The notes under the pieces are model-generated. The model was given only the letters and a program-made list of their open reading frames with translations. It did no database searches and was not told where the DNA came from. A program made the position numbers and the translations under genes. Shown here piece by piece: positions 8,311 to 17,025 of a stretch of DNA of 64,000 nt; within the stretch, counting starts at the first letter, position 1, and each line of letters starts with the position of its first letter. The stretch comes from Nitrosospira sp. Nsp2 (GTDB lineage Bacteria; Pseudomonadota; Gammaproteobacteria; Burkholderiales; Nitrosomonadaceae), in the NCBI RefSeq assembly GCF_003050965.1, contig NZ_QAOU01000001.1, forward strand, positions 558,001 to 622,000, in the 5' to 3' direction.

Positions 8311-11064
8311 TCACTTCGTTGTGTCCCGATGTATGAATGCCGCGGCTTTTCCTTGCTGGAGCGCGCTTTGAGCATCGAGAAATCCAAAGAGCTGGATTAT
8401 TTTTGCTACGCCACCGGTCCAACCCGTCTGGTGGCTTGCACCGAGGCCGGCGCCGTTGTCGCCATGAAAATACTCGTAGAACAGGATGTGGTCGCGCCAG
8501 TTCGGGTCGTTCTGAAACTTCTCTGTTCCTCCATACACCGGGCGGCTGCCCTGTTCATTGCGCAGAAAGATGCCGGTCAACCGGTCCCCGATCTCCTTGC
8601 TAACCTCGAAGAGGTTCATCATGTTGCCTGAACCGGTGGGGCATTCAATCTTGAAGTTGTCACCGTAGTACAGATAAAACTGCAGCAGCGCCCGGATGAT
8701 GAGGGCATTCACGGGCATCCAGATCGGCCCCCTCCAGTTCGAGTTGCCGCCGAACATGCCCGTGTTCGACTCGGCAGGCAGATAGTCCACGCGGTACTCC
8801 TGGCCGCCCACCTCCAAAACGTATGGGTTTTGCGCATGAAATTTGGAGACCGAGCGAATGCCGTAGGGGCTCAGGAACTCGTTCTCATCAAGCATTCTCG
8901 ACAGAATGCGGCGAAGCCGCTCCGGATTGACGAGGGCCATGATCCCCCGGTCGGCCACGCCAAGATGACCCGTGCCGGTGGGATGGATGGACTCGAGGAG
9001 TTCCGGCATCTGGCGCAAGCGTTCCGTAAACAAGGCCATTGTCTGCGGCGTGCGCTCGCGCTGCCACGTTTCGATCACGGTGGTGGCGCAAAGAGGCAGA
9101 AGCCCCACCAGCGAGCGCACCTTGAGCCGGGTGGCGCTGCCATCGGGAAGCCGCAGCAGGTCGTAGTAGAAGCCGTCTTCCTCATCCCACATGCCGTCCG
9201 CTCCAGGCTGGTTCATGGCCGCGGCGATATACAGGAAATGCTCCACGAACTTGAAGGCCATGTCCTCGTAGGTCTGATCGTAGGAAGTCAGCTCAAGGGC
9301 GAGTTCCAGCATGTTCTGCGTGAAGAGGGCCATCCACGCCGTCCCGTCCGCCTGCTCGAGGTAGCCTCCGGTGGGAAGCGGTGCGCTGCGGTCGAAGACG
9401 CCGATGTTATCGAGGCCGAGGAAGCCGCCCTCAAAGACGTTCTTGCCAAAGCGGTCCTTGCGATTCACCCACCAGGTGAAATTCAGCAGGAGCTTGGTGA
9501 ATGCAGACTTGAGGAAATCGACGTCAGTTTCGCCGCGCAGGGCCTGCTCGGTACGGTACAGGAACAGGGTCGCCCAGGCGTGGACGGGCGGATTCACATC
9601 GCTGAAGTTCCACTCATAGGCGGGGAGCTGGCCGCTGGGGTGGAGGTAGTGGCCGCGAAGCATCAATTCCATCTGCTGTTTTGCGAAGTCGGGGTCCACA
9701 ATCGAGATCGGCAATGTGTGGAAGGCGAGATCCCAGGCCGCGTACCATGGGTACTCCCACTTGTCGGGCATGGAGATAATGTCCTCATTGACCATGTGAA
9801 ACCACTGCCGATTTCGGAAATCACGGCTGCCTCGATGAAGGGGGTGAGCGTGGTGCTCTTCCAGCCACTGATTCGCATCCAGGTAGTAGTACTGCTTTGA
9901 CCAGAGCATGCCGGCGATCGCTTGGCGCATCACGTTGGCGGCATCAGGAGAAACTGACCGCGGCGTCACCGAGCGGTAAAACTCATCCGCATCCCGCCGT
10001 CGCGCAGTGAGGGTCTCCTCAAAATCTTTCCCGAAGAGGGATGCGCCGATGGCGTTTGCGTCCTGCGCGGCATTGGTCTCGCTGGCCTTGGTGGTGGTTA
10101 GACGCAGCCGCACTATCGCTGACTGTCCAGGACTTACCTTAAGCTCGTAGTGTGCCGCGACCTTGGTTCCATTCTTGTCGGGGTTCACCGCGGCCTGGCG
10201 GCCATTCACTATGTAGTCGTTGATTCCGTCCTTCACAAAGGGAGTCTGGTTGGGCGTTCCGAAGACGCGCTCATAATTCGTTTCGTTCTCGACAAAGAGC
10301 AGTTGTACATCGCCTTCGCAGTAGAGGTGGTATGAACCCAGAGTCTCATGCGCAGCTTCGACCGCGGTGATACCCTCAGAAAGGGCGTTCTGCTTTATAT
10401 CCGGTCTTTTGGATGGCCTGGCAATCCACTTCGCCCAGTCGTTTCGGAACCATAGGGTCGGCAAAATATGCAACTCGGCCGCATCCGGGCCCCTGTTTAT
10501 GGCGGTGATCTGAACCAGAATATCTTCCGGGCCGCCCTTGGCGTATTCCACAAAGACGTCGAAATAACGGTCATCGTTGAACACGCCCGTATCAATAAGT
10601 TCGTACTCCATTTCATCACGGGTGCACTGCCGGTTTGTCGACAGCAGGTCATTGTAAGGATAGGCTGCCTGCGGATACTTATACAGGTACTTCATGTAAG
10701 AATGGGTCGGCGTGCTGTCGAGATAAAAATAGTATTCCTTCACGTCCTCGCCATGGTTGCCTTCGCTGTTCGTGAGCCCAAAAAGGCGTTCCTTCAGAAT
10801 GGAATCCTTGCCGTTCCACAGTGCGAGCGCAAGGCAGAGGTGCTGCTTGTCATCGGAAATGCCCGCTAACCCGTCCTCCCCCCAGCGGTATGCTCTGGAG
10901 CGCGCCTGATCGTGGGAGAAGTAATTCCACGCATCCCCGTTTTCGCTGAAGTCCTCGCGGACCGTACCCCACTGCCGTTCACTTAGATAGGGCCCCCACT
11001 TCTTCCACGGAACGTTCTCCGTGCGCGCAGCCTCAAGCCGCTTCGCTTCTTCATTCGTGGCCAT
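8311..11064 (-). CDS. GH63/MGH1-like glycoside hydrolase
   Basis: A 917-residue cytosolic protein of the MGH1-like/glucosidase family related to GH63 (alpha/alpha-six-barrel). Recognisable segments are WGPYLSERQWGTVREDFSENGDAW at the start, an acidic-aromatic centre (WYAAWDLAFHTLPISIVDPD), then NSNWRGPIWMPVNALIIRAL and HQTGWTGGVAKIIQLF near the C-terminus. I start it at the ATG at 11064, which has AGAGG upstream and gives the usual MATNEEAKRLEAA opening; the ATG at 11100 is less likely. Family members act on oligosaccharide glucosyl or mannosyl linkages, but the substrate cannot be read from sequence. There is no neighbour in glycogen or trehalose metabolism. Confidence 0.85.
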   Translation of the reverse strand: MATNEEAKRLEAARTENVPWKKWGPYLSERQWGTVREDFSENGDAWNYFSHDQARSRAYRWGEDGLAGISDDKQHLCLALALWNGKDSILKERLFGLTNSEGNHGEDVKEYYFYLDSTPTHSYMKYLYKYPQAAYPYNDLLSTNRQCTRDEMEYELIDTGVFNDDRYFDVFVEYAKGGPEDILVQITAINRGPDAAELHILPTLWFRNDWAKWIARPSKRPDIKQNALSEGITAVEAAHETLGSYHLYCEGDVQLLFVENETNYERVFGTPNQTPFVKDGINDYIVNGRQAAVNPDKNGTKVAAHYELKVSPGQSAIVRLRLTTTKASETNAAQDANAIGASLFGKDFEETLTARRRDADEFYRSVTPRSVSPDAANVMRQAIAGMLWSKQYYYLDANQWLEEHHAHPLHRGSRDFRNRQWFHMVNEDIISMPDKWEYPWYAAWDLAFHTLPISIVDPDFAKQQMELMLRGHYLHPSGQLPAYEWNFSDVNPPVHAWATLFLYRTEQALRGETDVDFLKSAFTKLLLNFTWWVNRKDRFGKNVFEGGFLGLDNIGVFDRSAPLPTGGYLEQADGTAWMALFTQNMLELALELTSYDQTYEDMAFKFVEHFLYIAAAMNQPGADGMWDEEDGFYYDLLRLPDGSATRLKVRSLVGLLPLCATTVIETWQRERTPQTMALFTERLRQMPELLESIHPTGTGHLGVADRGIMALVNPERLRRILSRMLDENEFLSPYGIRSVSKFHAQNPYVLEVGGQEYRVDYLPAESNTGMFGGNSNWRGPIWMPVNALIIRALLQFYLYYGDNFKIECPTGSGNMMNLFEVSKEIGDRLTGIFLRNEQGSRPVYGGTEKFQNDPNWRDHILFYEYFHGDNGAGLGASHQTGWTGGVAKIIQLFGFLDAQSALQQGKAAAFIHRDTTK

Positions 11065-11493
11065 GAACGCCTCTTTTATCCAGTTCTGTTCTGCCGGCAA
11101 TGCCGGACCTGTTTATCTCCAGGAGCGATAGAAGGGATGAATGTTCGTCCCAAAACACACATTATTAGTTTCTATTGTAGATGCAGATTCAAGCTGTCGC
11201 CATAAGCTCAGTCAACCATGTTCGTACATGAGTGTGGAATTTGGACTTGGGTGGATAAAAGGCGCTGCCCATGTAATCATTTCCACAAAGCGCGGAGGCC
11301 CGGGCAATAGGTCTTCGGGTCATTTGGCGATACCAGAAAGGCATCGACAGGCACTGCATAGTGATGGGGCAAAACTTCTTGAGAGTCAGCTTATGGACGA
11401 AAAATCAAGTAAAGACGAACAGCGTTTCTGACCATTGGACGCCGAGGGAAAAATCCGCCGTCAATTCCAATTTCCCCGAAGTCACGCTCATCG
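11065..11493. other. Intergenic stretch without a supported gene
   Basis: The region between the start of the glycosidase and the stop of the outer-membrane protein gene. One plus-strand frame (11141-11431) is open, but it has no ribosome-binding site and an unconvincing composition. No hairpin followed by a T-run is seen for the upstream minus-strand gene. Confidence 0.3.
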
Positions 11494-12534
11494 CTAGAAA
11501 CTCCGGAACATGTAACGGACGCCACCATTGATATTCCACGCGTAAGCACCGGGAAGGTCCTGTCCCCAGACGCCAACCCCGGGACGCACGAACACTCCGA
11601 ATCTTCCCACTACATTCCGTCCGAGTTCAAGTTCAAGGACCATACTGCTCTTGGCGCTCCGCTCCCAATCGACCCTCCAGTTTGCATGCGCGATGCTCCA
11701 CCAGTGCTGGCCCCAAAACGTATTGAGCTGCATTGCTGCCGTCGAAACGTTAACAGAGCTTCGGGCAGGTTCGCCCCCGACAGAGACCTGTTGAGTGAAT
11801 AACCCCACCAGGAAAGAGTCCCATTTGGGGAGAAACCGGGCTGTGGCGATGGTCGGGCCGACGGTATATTTGCCGAGGCTTAACCCGGGCTCGGTCGCGG
11901 TGGGGAAAGTGGATGTCACGCCGACCAGTACAGCATATTCAGGCGTGTTGTAGGCGCGCCACGCGGCCGTGACGGCGAGGTCGCTGAACCCTTGGACGCT
12001 GGAGGTGCCGGCACGGTTCGGATCGCTCCAGGCAAAGACCGGCGCATCTACGCGGAGCAGGTAGTTCCCCCTGAAGGGCAGATCGACACGGGCTATGTTA
12101 TTGACGCCTCGCGCTCCGTGGGAGAGGCCCAGGTATTCGGAAGACAGCTGTATTCGGCCCACGATTGCAGTAGGATCGGTCCCATACTTTGCGGCCAGTT
12201 GTCTGAGACGCTCCGCCTCTTCCCGCTGCTCCGGCGTCATCTCCTGGGGCCCCAGCCTGCGCAGGACGCGCGGCGCCCCGGGCACGGCATCGGGTTCTTT
12301 TGCAGGATCTTCGATGCCATTCTGCGGCGCAAGGGGCACCCCGCTACTTCTCGGTATCTGTGGTGATGGTTCCTGCCCCAGCGCTGCGGAGGGGGTCGCC
12401 GCATACAGTGATACCACCCCTAAAACCCAGGCGCAGGTGCTGGTGATGCCATATCGCGATCTCCTCACGCAGTTCCCCTCGAATGTAGTGCTCTCTGTAC
12501 CTCTGCCTGCCAGGAAGGGCTCGTTGATTTCCAC
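11494..12534 (-). CDS. Probable outer-membrane beta-barrel protein with a proline-rich periplasmic segment
   Basis: A protein of up to 346 residues. The first 25 residues before GITSTCAWVLGVVSLYAATP may be untranslated. The hydrophobic signal segment ends at ALGQ. Residues 55-120 are Pro/Glu-rich and probably helical (TPEQREEAERLRQLAAKYG). From about 125 on, alternating hydrophobic/polar strands are rich in Gly, Trp and Tyr, and the chain ends in GGVRYMFRSF with a terminal Phe, as outer-membrane proteins do. The pattern resembles transporter-like or MetA-type barrels, but the family is not certain. It is transcribed towards the glycosidase with a 430-base gap. Confidence 0.7.
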   Translation of the reverse strand: MEINEPFLAGRGTESTTFEGNCVRRSRYGITSTCAWVLGVVSLYAATPSAALGQEPSPQIPRSSGVPLAPQNGIEDPAKEPDAVPGAPRVLRRLGPQEMTPEQREEAERLRQLAAKYGTDPTAIVGRIQLSSEYLGLSHGARGVNNIARVDLPFRGNYLLRVDAPVFAWSDPNRAGTSSVQGFSDLAVTAAWRAYNTPEYAVLVGVTSTFPTATEPGLSLGKYTVGPTIATARFLPKWDSFLVGLFTQQVSVGGEPARSSVNVSTAAMQLNTFWGQHWWSIAHANWRVDWERSAKSSMVLELELGRNVVGRFGVFVRPGVGVWGQDLPGAYAWNINGGVRYMFRSF

Positions 12535-12985
12535 AGGATTTCCCCGGTTCGTGAGGAAAATCGTAACGATTTTAGTTTAGCGTGCTCATCGCCTCACCGC
12601 TGGAAAATGCGCCAACGAAAAAACATGATACTACGCGGTAGGGGAGCGGGAATGCCGTGCCACGGACGATTGGTATCGGGCGACAGTTTGGCTTGCCGAT
12701 GGTTAACGAGGATGGATGACGTCGCCGAGATTGGCGAGCCAACTGGCGGCATGGAGCAACCGGGCCCTATCCCATCTACAATAGGAGTACGACCTGCCAA
12801 TCCCGCGCCATATCCAAACCGGATGGGGGCGAGTTGCCCCCCTGTCAACAGAGGGAACATCCGCCGGCCATCCTGGATACGGCTCCGGAAGGTATGTATG
12901 TCCGGTGTCGGTGTAAGGTTGAGAAGATATCCAACGCGCGCGCATCCAACTAAATTTCACCTAACTTAATTCCAAAAGGGACTTG
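12535..12985. other. Divergent intergenic region
   Basis: It separates the divergent outer-membrane protein gene and the DUF2252 gene and should hold both promoters. AAAAGGG at 12973-12979 is the ribosome-binding site of the DUF2252 gene. The plus-strand frame at 12607-12969 has no protein-like composition and I do not regard it as a gene. Confidence 0.4.
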
Positions 12986-14398
12986 ATGAGGGCAACCGTC
13001 AAAAAAAGACCTCCAAAATCCGAGACTGAAGTCAGTCAAGCAGAGCCTGCCCCGGTTTTTCACTCCTGGGAAGAACGTATTGCGGCAGGCAAGGCGTTGC
13101 GCGAAAATCTGCCGCGATCGAGTCACGCCAAGTGGAACCCACCGGCGAAGCGCCTCGATCCGATCGATATCCTGGAAGAATCCAATCGGGATCGACTGCC
13201 TGAACTGGTGCCAATACGCTACGGCCGCATGCTTGCCAGCCCCTTCACTTTCCTGCGCGGTTCCGCGGCGCTCATGGCCTACGATCTTGCCAGTACCCCA
13301 AGCACGGGCATTCGGGTACAAGCCTGCGGGGACTGCCATTTGCTGAATTTCGGTTTGTTCGCTACACCGGAGCGCAACCTGGTCTTCGATATCAACGATT
13401 TCGATGAAACCCTTCCCGCCCCCTGGGAATGGGACGTCAAGCGGCTGGCCGTCAGTTTTGCGGTCGCCGGACGGGATAACCGGTTGTCGGATGCAGAAAA
13501 CCGCAAAGTCGTGCTGGAATGCGCGCGAGCCTACCGGGAACGCCTGCACGAGTATTCGCGGATGAGTCCGCTGGAAGTCTGGTATGCGCGCCTGGATGCG
13601 GAAACCCTTATTGCAATGGCGCCGGATGAACAGGCGAAAAAGACGCGCCAACGATACGCGGAAAAAGCCCGCGAACGTATCGTCGAAAACCTCTTTCCCA
13701 AGATCGCAAGCAGGGCGGGCGGGCGCCATCAACTGGTCGATCAACCCCCGCTCCTTTTTCACGTGGCCGAACCAGACTTCGAGGAGCGGGTGCGCGAGGG
13801 CCTGGCTGCCTACCGGGAGTCGCTTTCCGACGAGCGCCGCGTGTTGCTGGATCGCTATCGCCTGGAAGACTTTGCACTTAAGGTGGTAGGCATTGGCAGC
13901 GTCGGAACGCGCTGCTTCATCGGGCTGTTTTTCGACGAAGAAAACCATCCCCTGATGCTTCAATTCAAGGAAGCCTGCCGCTCGGTCCTCGAACCGTATG
14001 CCGGGAAGAGCCGCCATGACAATCAAGGCCAGCGCGTCGTCATGGGACAACGCCTGATGCAGTCGTCCAGCGACATTTTTTTGGGCTGGACGCGAGGACG
14101 GCAGGGCTACCATTATTTTGTACGGCAATTACGGGACATGAAGATGTCGGTCCCCGTCGAGGGAGCATCAGCTGTGCAATTCAAGCGCTACGCCGGGCTC
14201 TGCGGATGGACTCTGGCACGCGCCCATGCCAAGTCCGGGGATGCTGCGACCATCAGCGGTTACCTGGGCAAAGGCGATACGTTCGACCAGGCGCTGGGAG
14301 ATTTTTCCATGGATTATGCGGATCAGACCGAAAAGGATCATGCGGCCCTGGTGAAAGCGATGCGCTCGGGACGAGTGCAAGCTATCGTTGAAGAATAG
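12986..14398 (+). CDS. DUF2252 family protein (kinase-like fold)
   Basis: A 470-residue protein of the DUF2252 family. Diagnostic segments are RMLASPFTFLRGSAALMAYD, ACGDCHLLNFGLFATPERN, VFDINDFDETLPAPWEWDV and KRLAVSFAVAGRD. The C-terminal part has QRLMQSSSDIFLGWTRG and LARAHAKSGDA. The HLLNFG and DINDFDE motifs resemble the catalytic and metal-binding loops of aminoglycoside-phosphotransferase-like folds, but no substrate is established. The ATG at 12986 is used, with AAAAGGG six bases before it. The gene stands alone. Confidence 0.85.
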   Translation: MRATVKKRPPKSETEVSQAEPAPVFHSWEERIAAGKALRENLPRSSHAKWNPPAKRLDPIDILEESNRDRLPELVPIRYGRMLASPFTFLRGSAALMAYDLASTPSTGIRVQACGDCHLLNFGLFATPERNLVFDINDFDETLPAPWEWDVKRLAVSFAVAGRDNRLSDAENRKVVLECARAYRERLHEYSRMSPLEVWYARLDAETLIAMAPDEQAKKTRQRYAEKARERIVENLFPKIASRAGGRHQLVDQPPLLFHVAEPDFEERVREGLAAYRESLSDERRVLLDRYRLEDFALKVVGIGSVGTRCFIGLFFDEENHPLMLQFKEACRSVLEPYAGKSRHDNQGQRVVMGQRLMQSSSDIFLGWTRGRQGYHYFVRQLRDMKMSVPVEGASAVQFKRYAGLCGWTLARAHAKSGDAATISGYLGKGDTFDQALGDFSMDYADQTEKDHAALVKAMRSGRVQAIVEE

Positions 14399-14763
14399 CC
14401 GTCGGGTTTGCTGGGACGTGGAATGGAAAGCGTAAGATGACAGTTAAACTTGATCTGAGTCTTTTGCAGCGGGCATATTCTCTTGTTAGCTTCAAAATGG
14501 ACGCCGCAACCCTTGCTGACCGCCATATGCAGCACGAAAGTCCGTTCTATCCGGCTTTTTTTAACTGATACATGTCGCTTTGTGGCGATAAAGCGGGTAC
14601 TAGCCACCAGCCAGCCACGAGCCCTCGACACATCTCATCCGGTGTGCAGGTGAAGCAGAGGCATTTAGTTGACCCGCTGCTATACTGAATTTTAATGGAT
14701 GCCTGATCGACTACAGGTAAATAAAGCTCAACCTGTTACCCGTTACTTTTGATGGAGGCAAAA
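14399..14763. other. Intergenic stretch without a supported gene
   Basis: No ORF of protein-like composition is present. GGAGG at 14753-14757 is the ribosome-binding site of the next gene. No obvious terminator follows the DUF2252 gene. Confidence 0.35.
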
Positions 14764-15264
14764 ATGATAAGAAATTATTCGTGGGACATGCTGCGGACTA
14801 TTCTTCTGATCCTGGCTGCGACATTGGCCCTGCCGGCGGTTGGCGCTGAGGACACACAGGCAGGTGCCAGTGATATGGAAATATTGCGCGACAAGGTGCG
14901 CGCGGACAAGAAGTTTATTGTTGCGGAGAATATGGACCTGAGCGAGGAGGAGGCAAAGGGTTTCTGGCCGGTATACGAGGCCTATCAGGCGGATCTGCAC
15001 AAGCTCAACGAGCGCATGGCCAAGGTAATCAACGAATACGCCCTGGCCTACAACAAGGGTGCGCTAATGGACAAGACGGCACGCAAACTTATTGATGAAG
15101 CGATTGATATCGATGTGGATGAAGCCAAGTTGAAGAAGTCTTACGTGCCCAAGCTCAGCAAGGTTCTTTCTGGGGTAAAGGTGGCACGTTACCTTCAGAT
15201 CGAGAACAAGCTTCGCGCCATCGTACGCTATGAACTCGCTTCTGCAATTCCGTTGGTGTATTGA
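14764..15264 (+). CDS. Periplasmic helical protein of unknown function
   Basis: A 166-residue protein with an N-terminal signal peptide (hydrophobic core MLRTILLILAATLALPA, likely cut after VGA). The ATG at 14764 is chosen because GGAGG lies directly before it, inside the longer frame. The mature part is almost all helix: MDLSEEEAKGFWPVYEAYQ, YALAYNKGALMDKTARKLID and LSGVKVARYLQIENKLRAIV. The EEAKGFWPVYEAYQ segment and the length resemble small periplasmic stress proteins of the Spy/CpxP kind, but the characteristic LTxxQ motif is not present, so the match is loose. It is followed by another exported small protein in the same direction. Confidence 0.7.
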   Translation: MIRNYSWDMLRTILLILAATLALPAVGAEDTQAGASDMEILRDKVRADKKFIVAENMDLSEEEAKGFWPVYEAYQADLHKLNERMAKVINEYALAYNKGALMDKTARKLIDEAIDIDVDEAKLKKSYVPKLSKVLSGVKVARYLQIENKLRAIVRYELASAIPLVY

Positions 15265-15330
15265 GCCAGGAAGCCGCCGGGCTATCTCAAGGTGGACGGA
15301 ATTTTTTAAATAGACGAGGAGGGCAGGAAA

Positions 15331-15798
15331 ATGATCTTGAAATCGATAATGTCAGTCGCGGTGCTGGCCGCGCTCGCCAGCGCTCCGGCAATTGCGCAGC
15401 AGGTTATCTACCCGAAAAAAGGGCAGTCGGCAGCGCAACAGCAGAAGGATGAAAAGGAGTGCTACGCATGGGCCAAGAAGCAGACGGGCTATGATCCGGC
15501 GCAAGGAACCCAGTACGCGGCGCCGCCACCACCGCAACATGAAGGCGAGCGGGTAAAAGGCGCCGCCCGCGGCGCAGCTGGCGGAGCGATAATTGGTGCC
15601 ATTGCTGGTGGCGCCGGCGCGGGCGCTGCGATTGGCGCCGTGGCGGGGACCATGGCGGGTGGGGCAAGGCAACGGCGTAAACAGGACAATTATGAGCAGG
15701 CCACCAGCCAACAGCAGCACGCTGCAGACCAACAGAAACAGCAATATCAGCGCGCCTATGGCGCGTGCTTTGAAGGCAAGGGTTACACAGTGAAGTAA
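15331..15798 (+). CDS. Glycine-zipper envelope protein
   Basis: A 155-residue protein with a signal peptide (MILKSIMSVAVLAALASAPAIA). The central segment AAGGAIIGAIAGGAGAGAAIGAVAGTMAGG (quoted in parts: GGAIIGAIAGGAGAG, AAIGAVAGTMAGG) is a classical glycine zipper, able to insert into or pack in a membrane. Flanking parts are Gln-rich (QQQKDEKECYAW, TSQQQHAADQQKQQYQ), with one Cys on each side. Glycine-zipper proteins of this kind are usually outer-membrane or periplasmic and of unknown role. GAGGAGGGCAGG precedes the ATG. It lies 66 bases after the previous gene and may be co-transcribed. Confidence 0.8.
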   Translation: MILKSIMSVAVLAALASAPAIAQQVIYPKKGQSAAQQQKDEKECYAWAKKQTGYDPAQGTQYAAPPPPQHEGERVKGAARGAAGGAIIGAIAGGAGAGAAIGAVAGTMAGGARQRRKQDNYEQATSQQQHAADQQKQQYQRAYGACFEGKGYTVK

Positions 15799-15867
15799 AG
15801 ACAATCAACCATGGCGTTGCCGGGTTGAGGGACCTATCGCAACCATATGGCAACGTCGGGCAGAGTG

Positions 15868-16396
15868 AGCCGGGTCATCTGGTCTGCCTCGCGACACGGC
15901 CCAGGCGGGCATCCAGCATGCAAAGCCCATGAGCCAAAGGGTGTCCCATAGGCCGAATTGCACGCGCAGATCTTCCAGATAGACGATCTGAACATTTTCT
16001 AGATTGGCCAGGTCAGGCTTTAACTTTGCTGCCTCAACGAACTCGCGCGATATGAGGATGGTTTGCACCCCCGGCGGTGAGGCATGCATTCTGCATTCCA
16101 GCGCTACCTGCCGTGTAGTTAAGCATGGCAGGTGTGTGCGCCCCATGGCACTCATGCCAAAAATCAGGCAGATGGTTTCAGTGACGTTGGGCATCAGCAA
16201 ACCCACGTTTTCTCCTGGGGAACTGATCTTTCTGGCTAACTGCCCCAAGACCAAGCAACTGGTAGCTGACCGCCTCTTCTTGTTTCTCCTCGTCTTGATC
16301 GCTCAGCACACATGGCCGCTCCCCGAGTTCGACTAACCGGCGTACGAGCCGTTGAGTCAACGGCCGTGTCGCGGGCGAGCTATGGAAGATGGCCAT
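15868..16396 (-). pseudogene. Decayed fragment of an acyl-ACP synthetase / Aas-type AMP-binding enzyme
   Basis: On the minus strand three frames together spell a middle piece of an AMP-dependent acyl synthetase. One frame gives ERPCVLSDQDEEK...VSYQLL. A second, starting near 16254, gives LARKISSPGENVGLLMPNV and IFGMSAMGRT. A third gives TPAMLNYTAGSAGMQNACL. The second frame then resumes with VQTILISREFVEAAKL and ENVQIVYLEDLRVQFG, ending at RPDDPA, where the acyltransferase-synthetase would continue to its AMP-binding loop. At least three frameshifts and truncation at both ends make this a pseudogene. No intact copy is in the window. Confidence 0.75.
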
Positions 16397-16491
16397 GATC
16401 GATGGTTGGGGCTTCGATTTCTCCTCAATAAAATTACGGAGTCGCCGCCGAGCGTCGGGTCGTAAACTGTACTGGGCAGAACTGGCCGCAC

Positions 16492-16541
16492 GGGCATCCT
16501 TCGCATGGGTTACGCATCACTCACCCATGCGAAGGATGCCC
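16492..16541. repeat. Perfect 19-bp inverted repeat with a 12-base loop
   Basis: Left arm 16492-16510 (GGGCATCCTTCGCATGGGT) is the exact reverse complement of 16523-16541, separated by 12 bases. It lies between the decayed synthetase fragment and the stop of the DUF2501 gene. There is no T-run on either side, so it is not a standard terminator, although it could still stall transcription from the minus-strand DUF2501 gene 40 bases away. It may instead be a small mobile hairpin or a repeat family member. Confidence 0.85.
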
Positions 16542-16581
16542 CCGGTGTCCCTCTGACATTAGATCGACAACTGCAGGCTGA

Positions 16582-17025
16582 TCAAAGCATCGACTTAGCC
16601 TGGTCGAGTATCTTTTCGCATGCCTTTTTCACTGCCTTACCCTTCAGCCCAGCCATGCTCAGATCCACACTCTGGCCGCTGCTGCCGGTCACAATACCTC
16701 GAGCGCCACTGATGTAGTCGGGGTTGCTTTCGGCGGGTTGATCTCCAGCACCGGTCGTCTTTTCCATAAGCTGATCCTTGACTGAAGAAGCGCTACCGCC
16801 GCTCAGGTAATTGTTCTTCACGCAGTAGTCGATTATCCCTGCGGCATTACCTGTGCTTCCCGATGTGATGGAGGACAACGATCCCAACGACGAGGCCGCG
16901 CCGCCGAGTCCACTTCCGCGGGTGATATCTTTCAACTGGTCCAAGCCTTGGGCGGCAATGGAACCTGAAAGGATCGCAACTGCAATACCGATGCTCGTTA
17001 ACAGTGGGCGTCTGAAAATATTCAT
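16582..17025 (-). CDS. DUF2501 (YjjA-like) secreted protein
   Basis: A 147-residue protein with a signal peptide (MNIFRRPLLTSIGIAVAILSG, cut near IAA). The mature chain matches DUF2501: a Ser/Gly-rich stretch (GLGGAASSLGSLSSITSGS), IIDYCVKNNYLSG, then VDLSMAGLKGKAVKKACEKILDQAKSML at the end (shown in parts: LSMAGLKGKAVKKACEKIL). The two Cys are probably paired. CGGAGGAAAG stands before the ATG. The family is of unknown function. The gene is divergent from the sulfatase at 17901, with a long spacer containing a relic. Confidence 0.85.
   Translation of the reverse strand: MNIFRRPLLTSIGIAVAILSGSIAAQGLDQLKDITRGSGLGGAASSLGSLSSITSGSTGNAAGIIDYCVKNNYLSGGSASSVKDQLMEKTTGAGDQPAESNPDYISGARGIVTGSSGQSVDLSMAGLKGKAVKKACEKILDQAKSML

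Noticed and set aside
12607-12969. 120-codon plus-strand frame
   Set aside because: Arg/Gly/Pro-rich shadow-type composition and no ribosome-binding site.
15352-15853. Long minus-strand frames opposite the glycine-zipper gene
   Set aside because: Antisense shadows of a GC-rich repetitive gene with a clear signal peptide on the plus strand.
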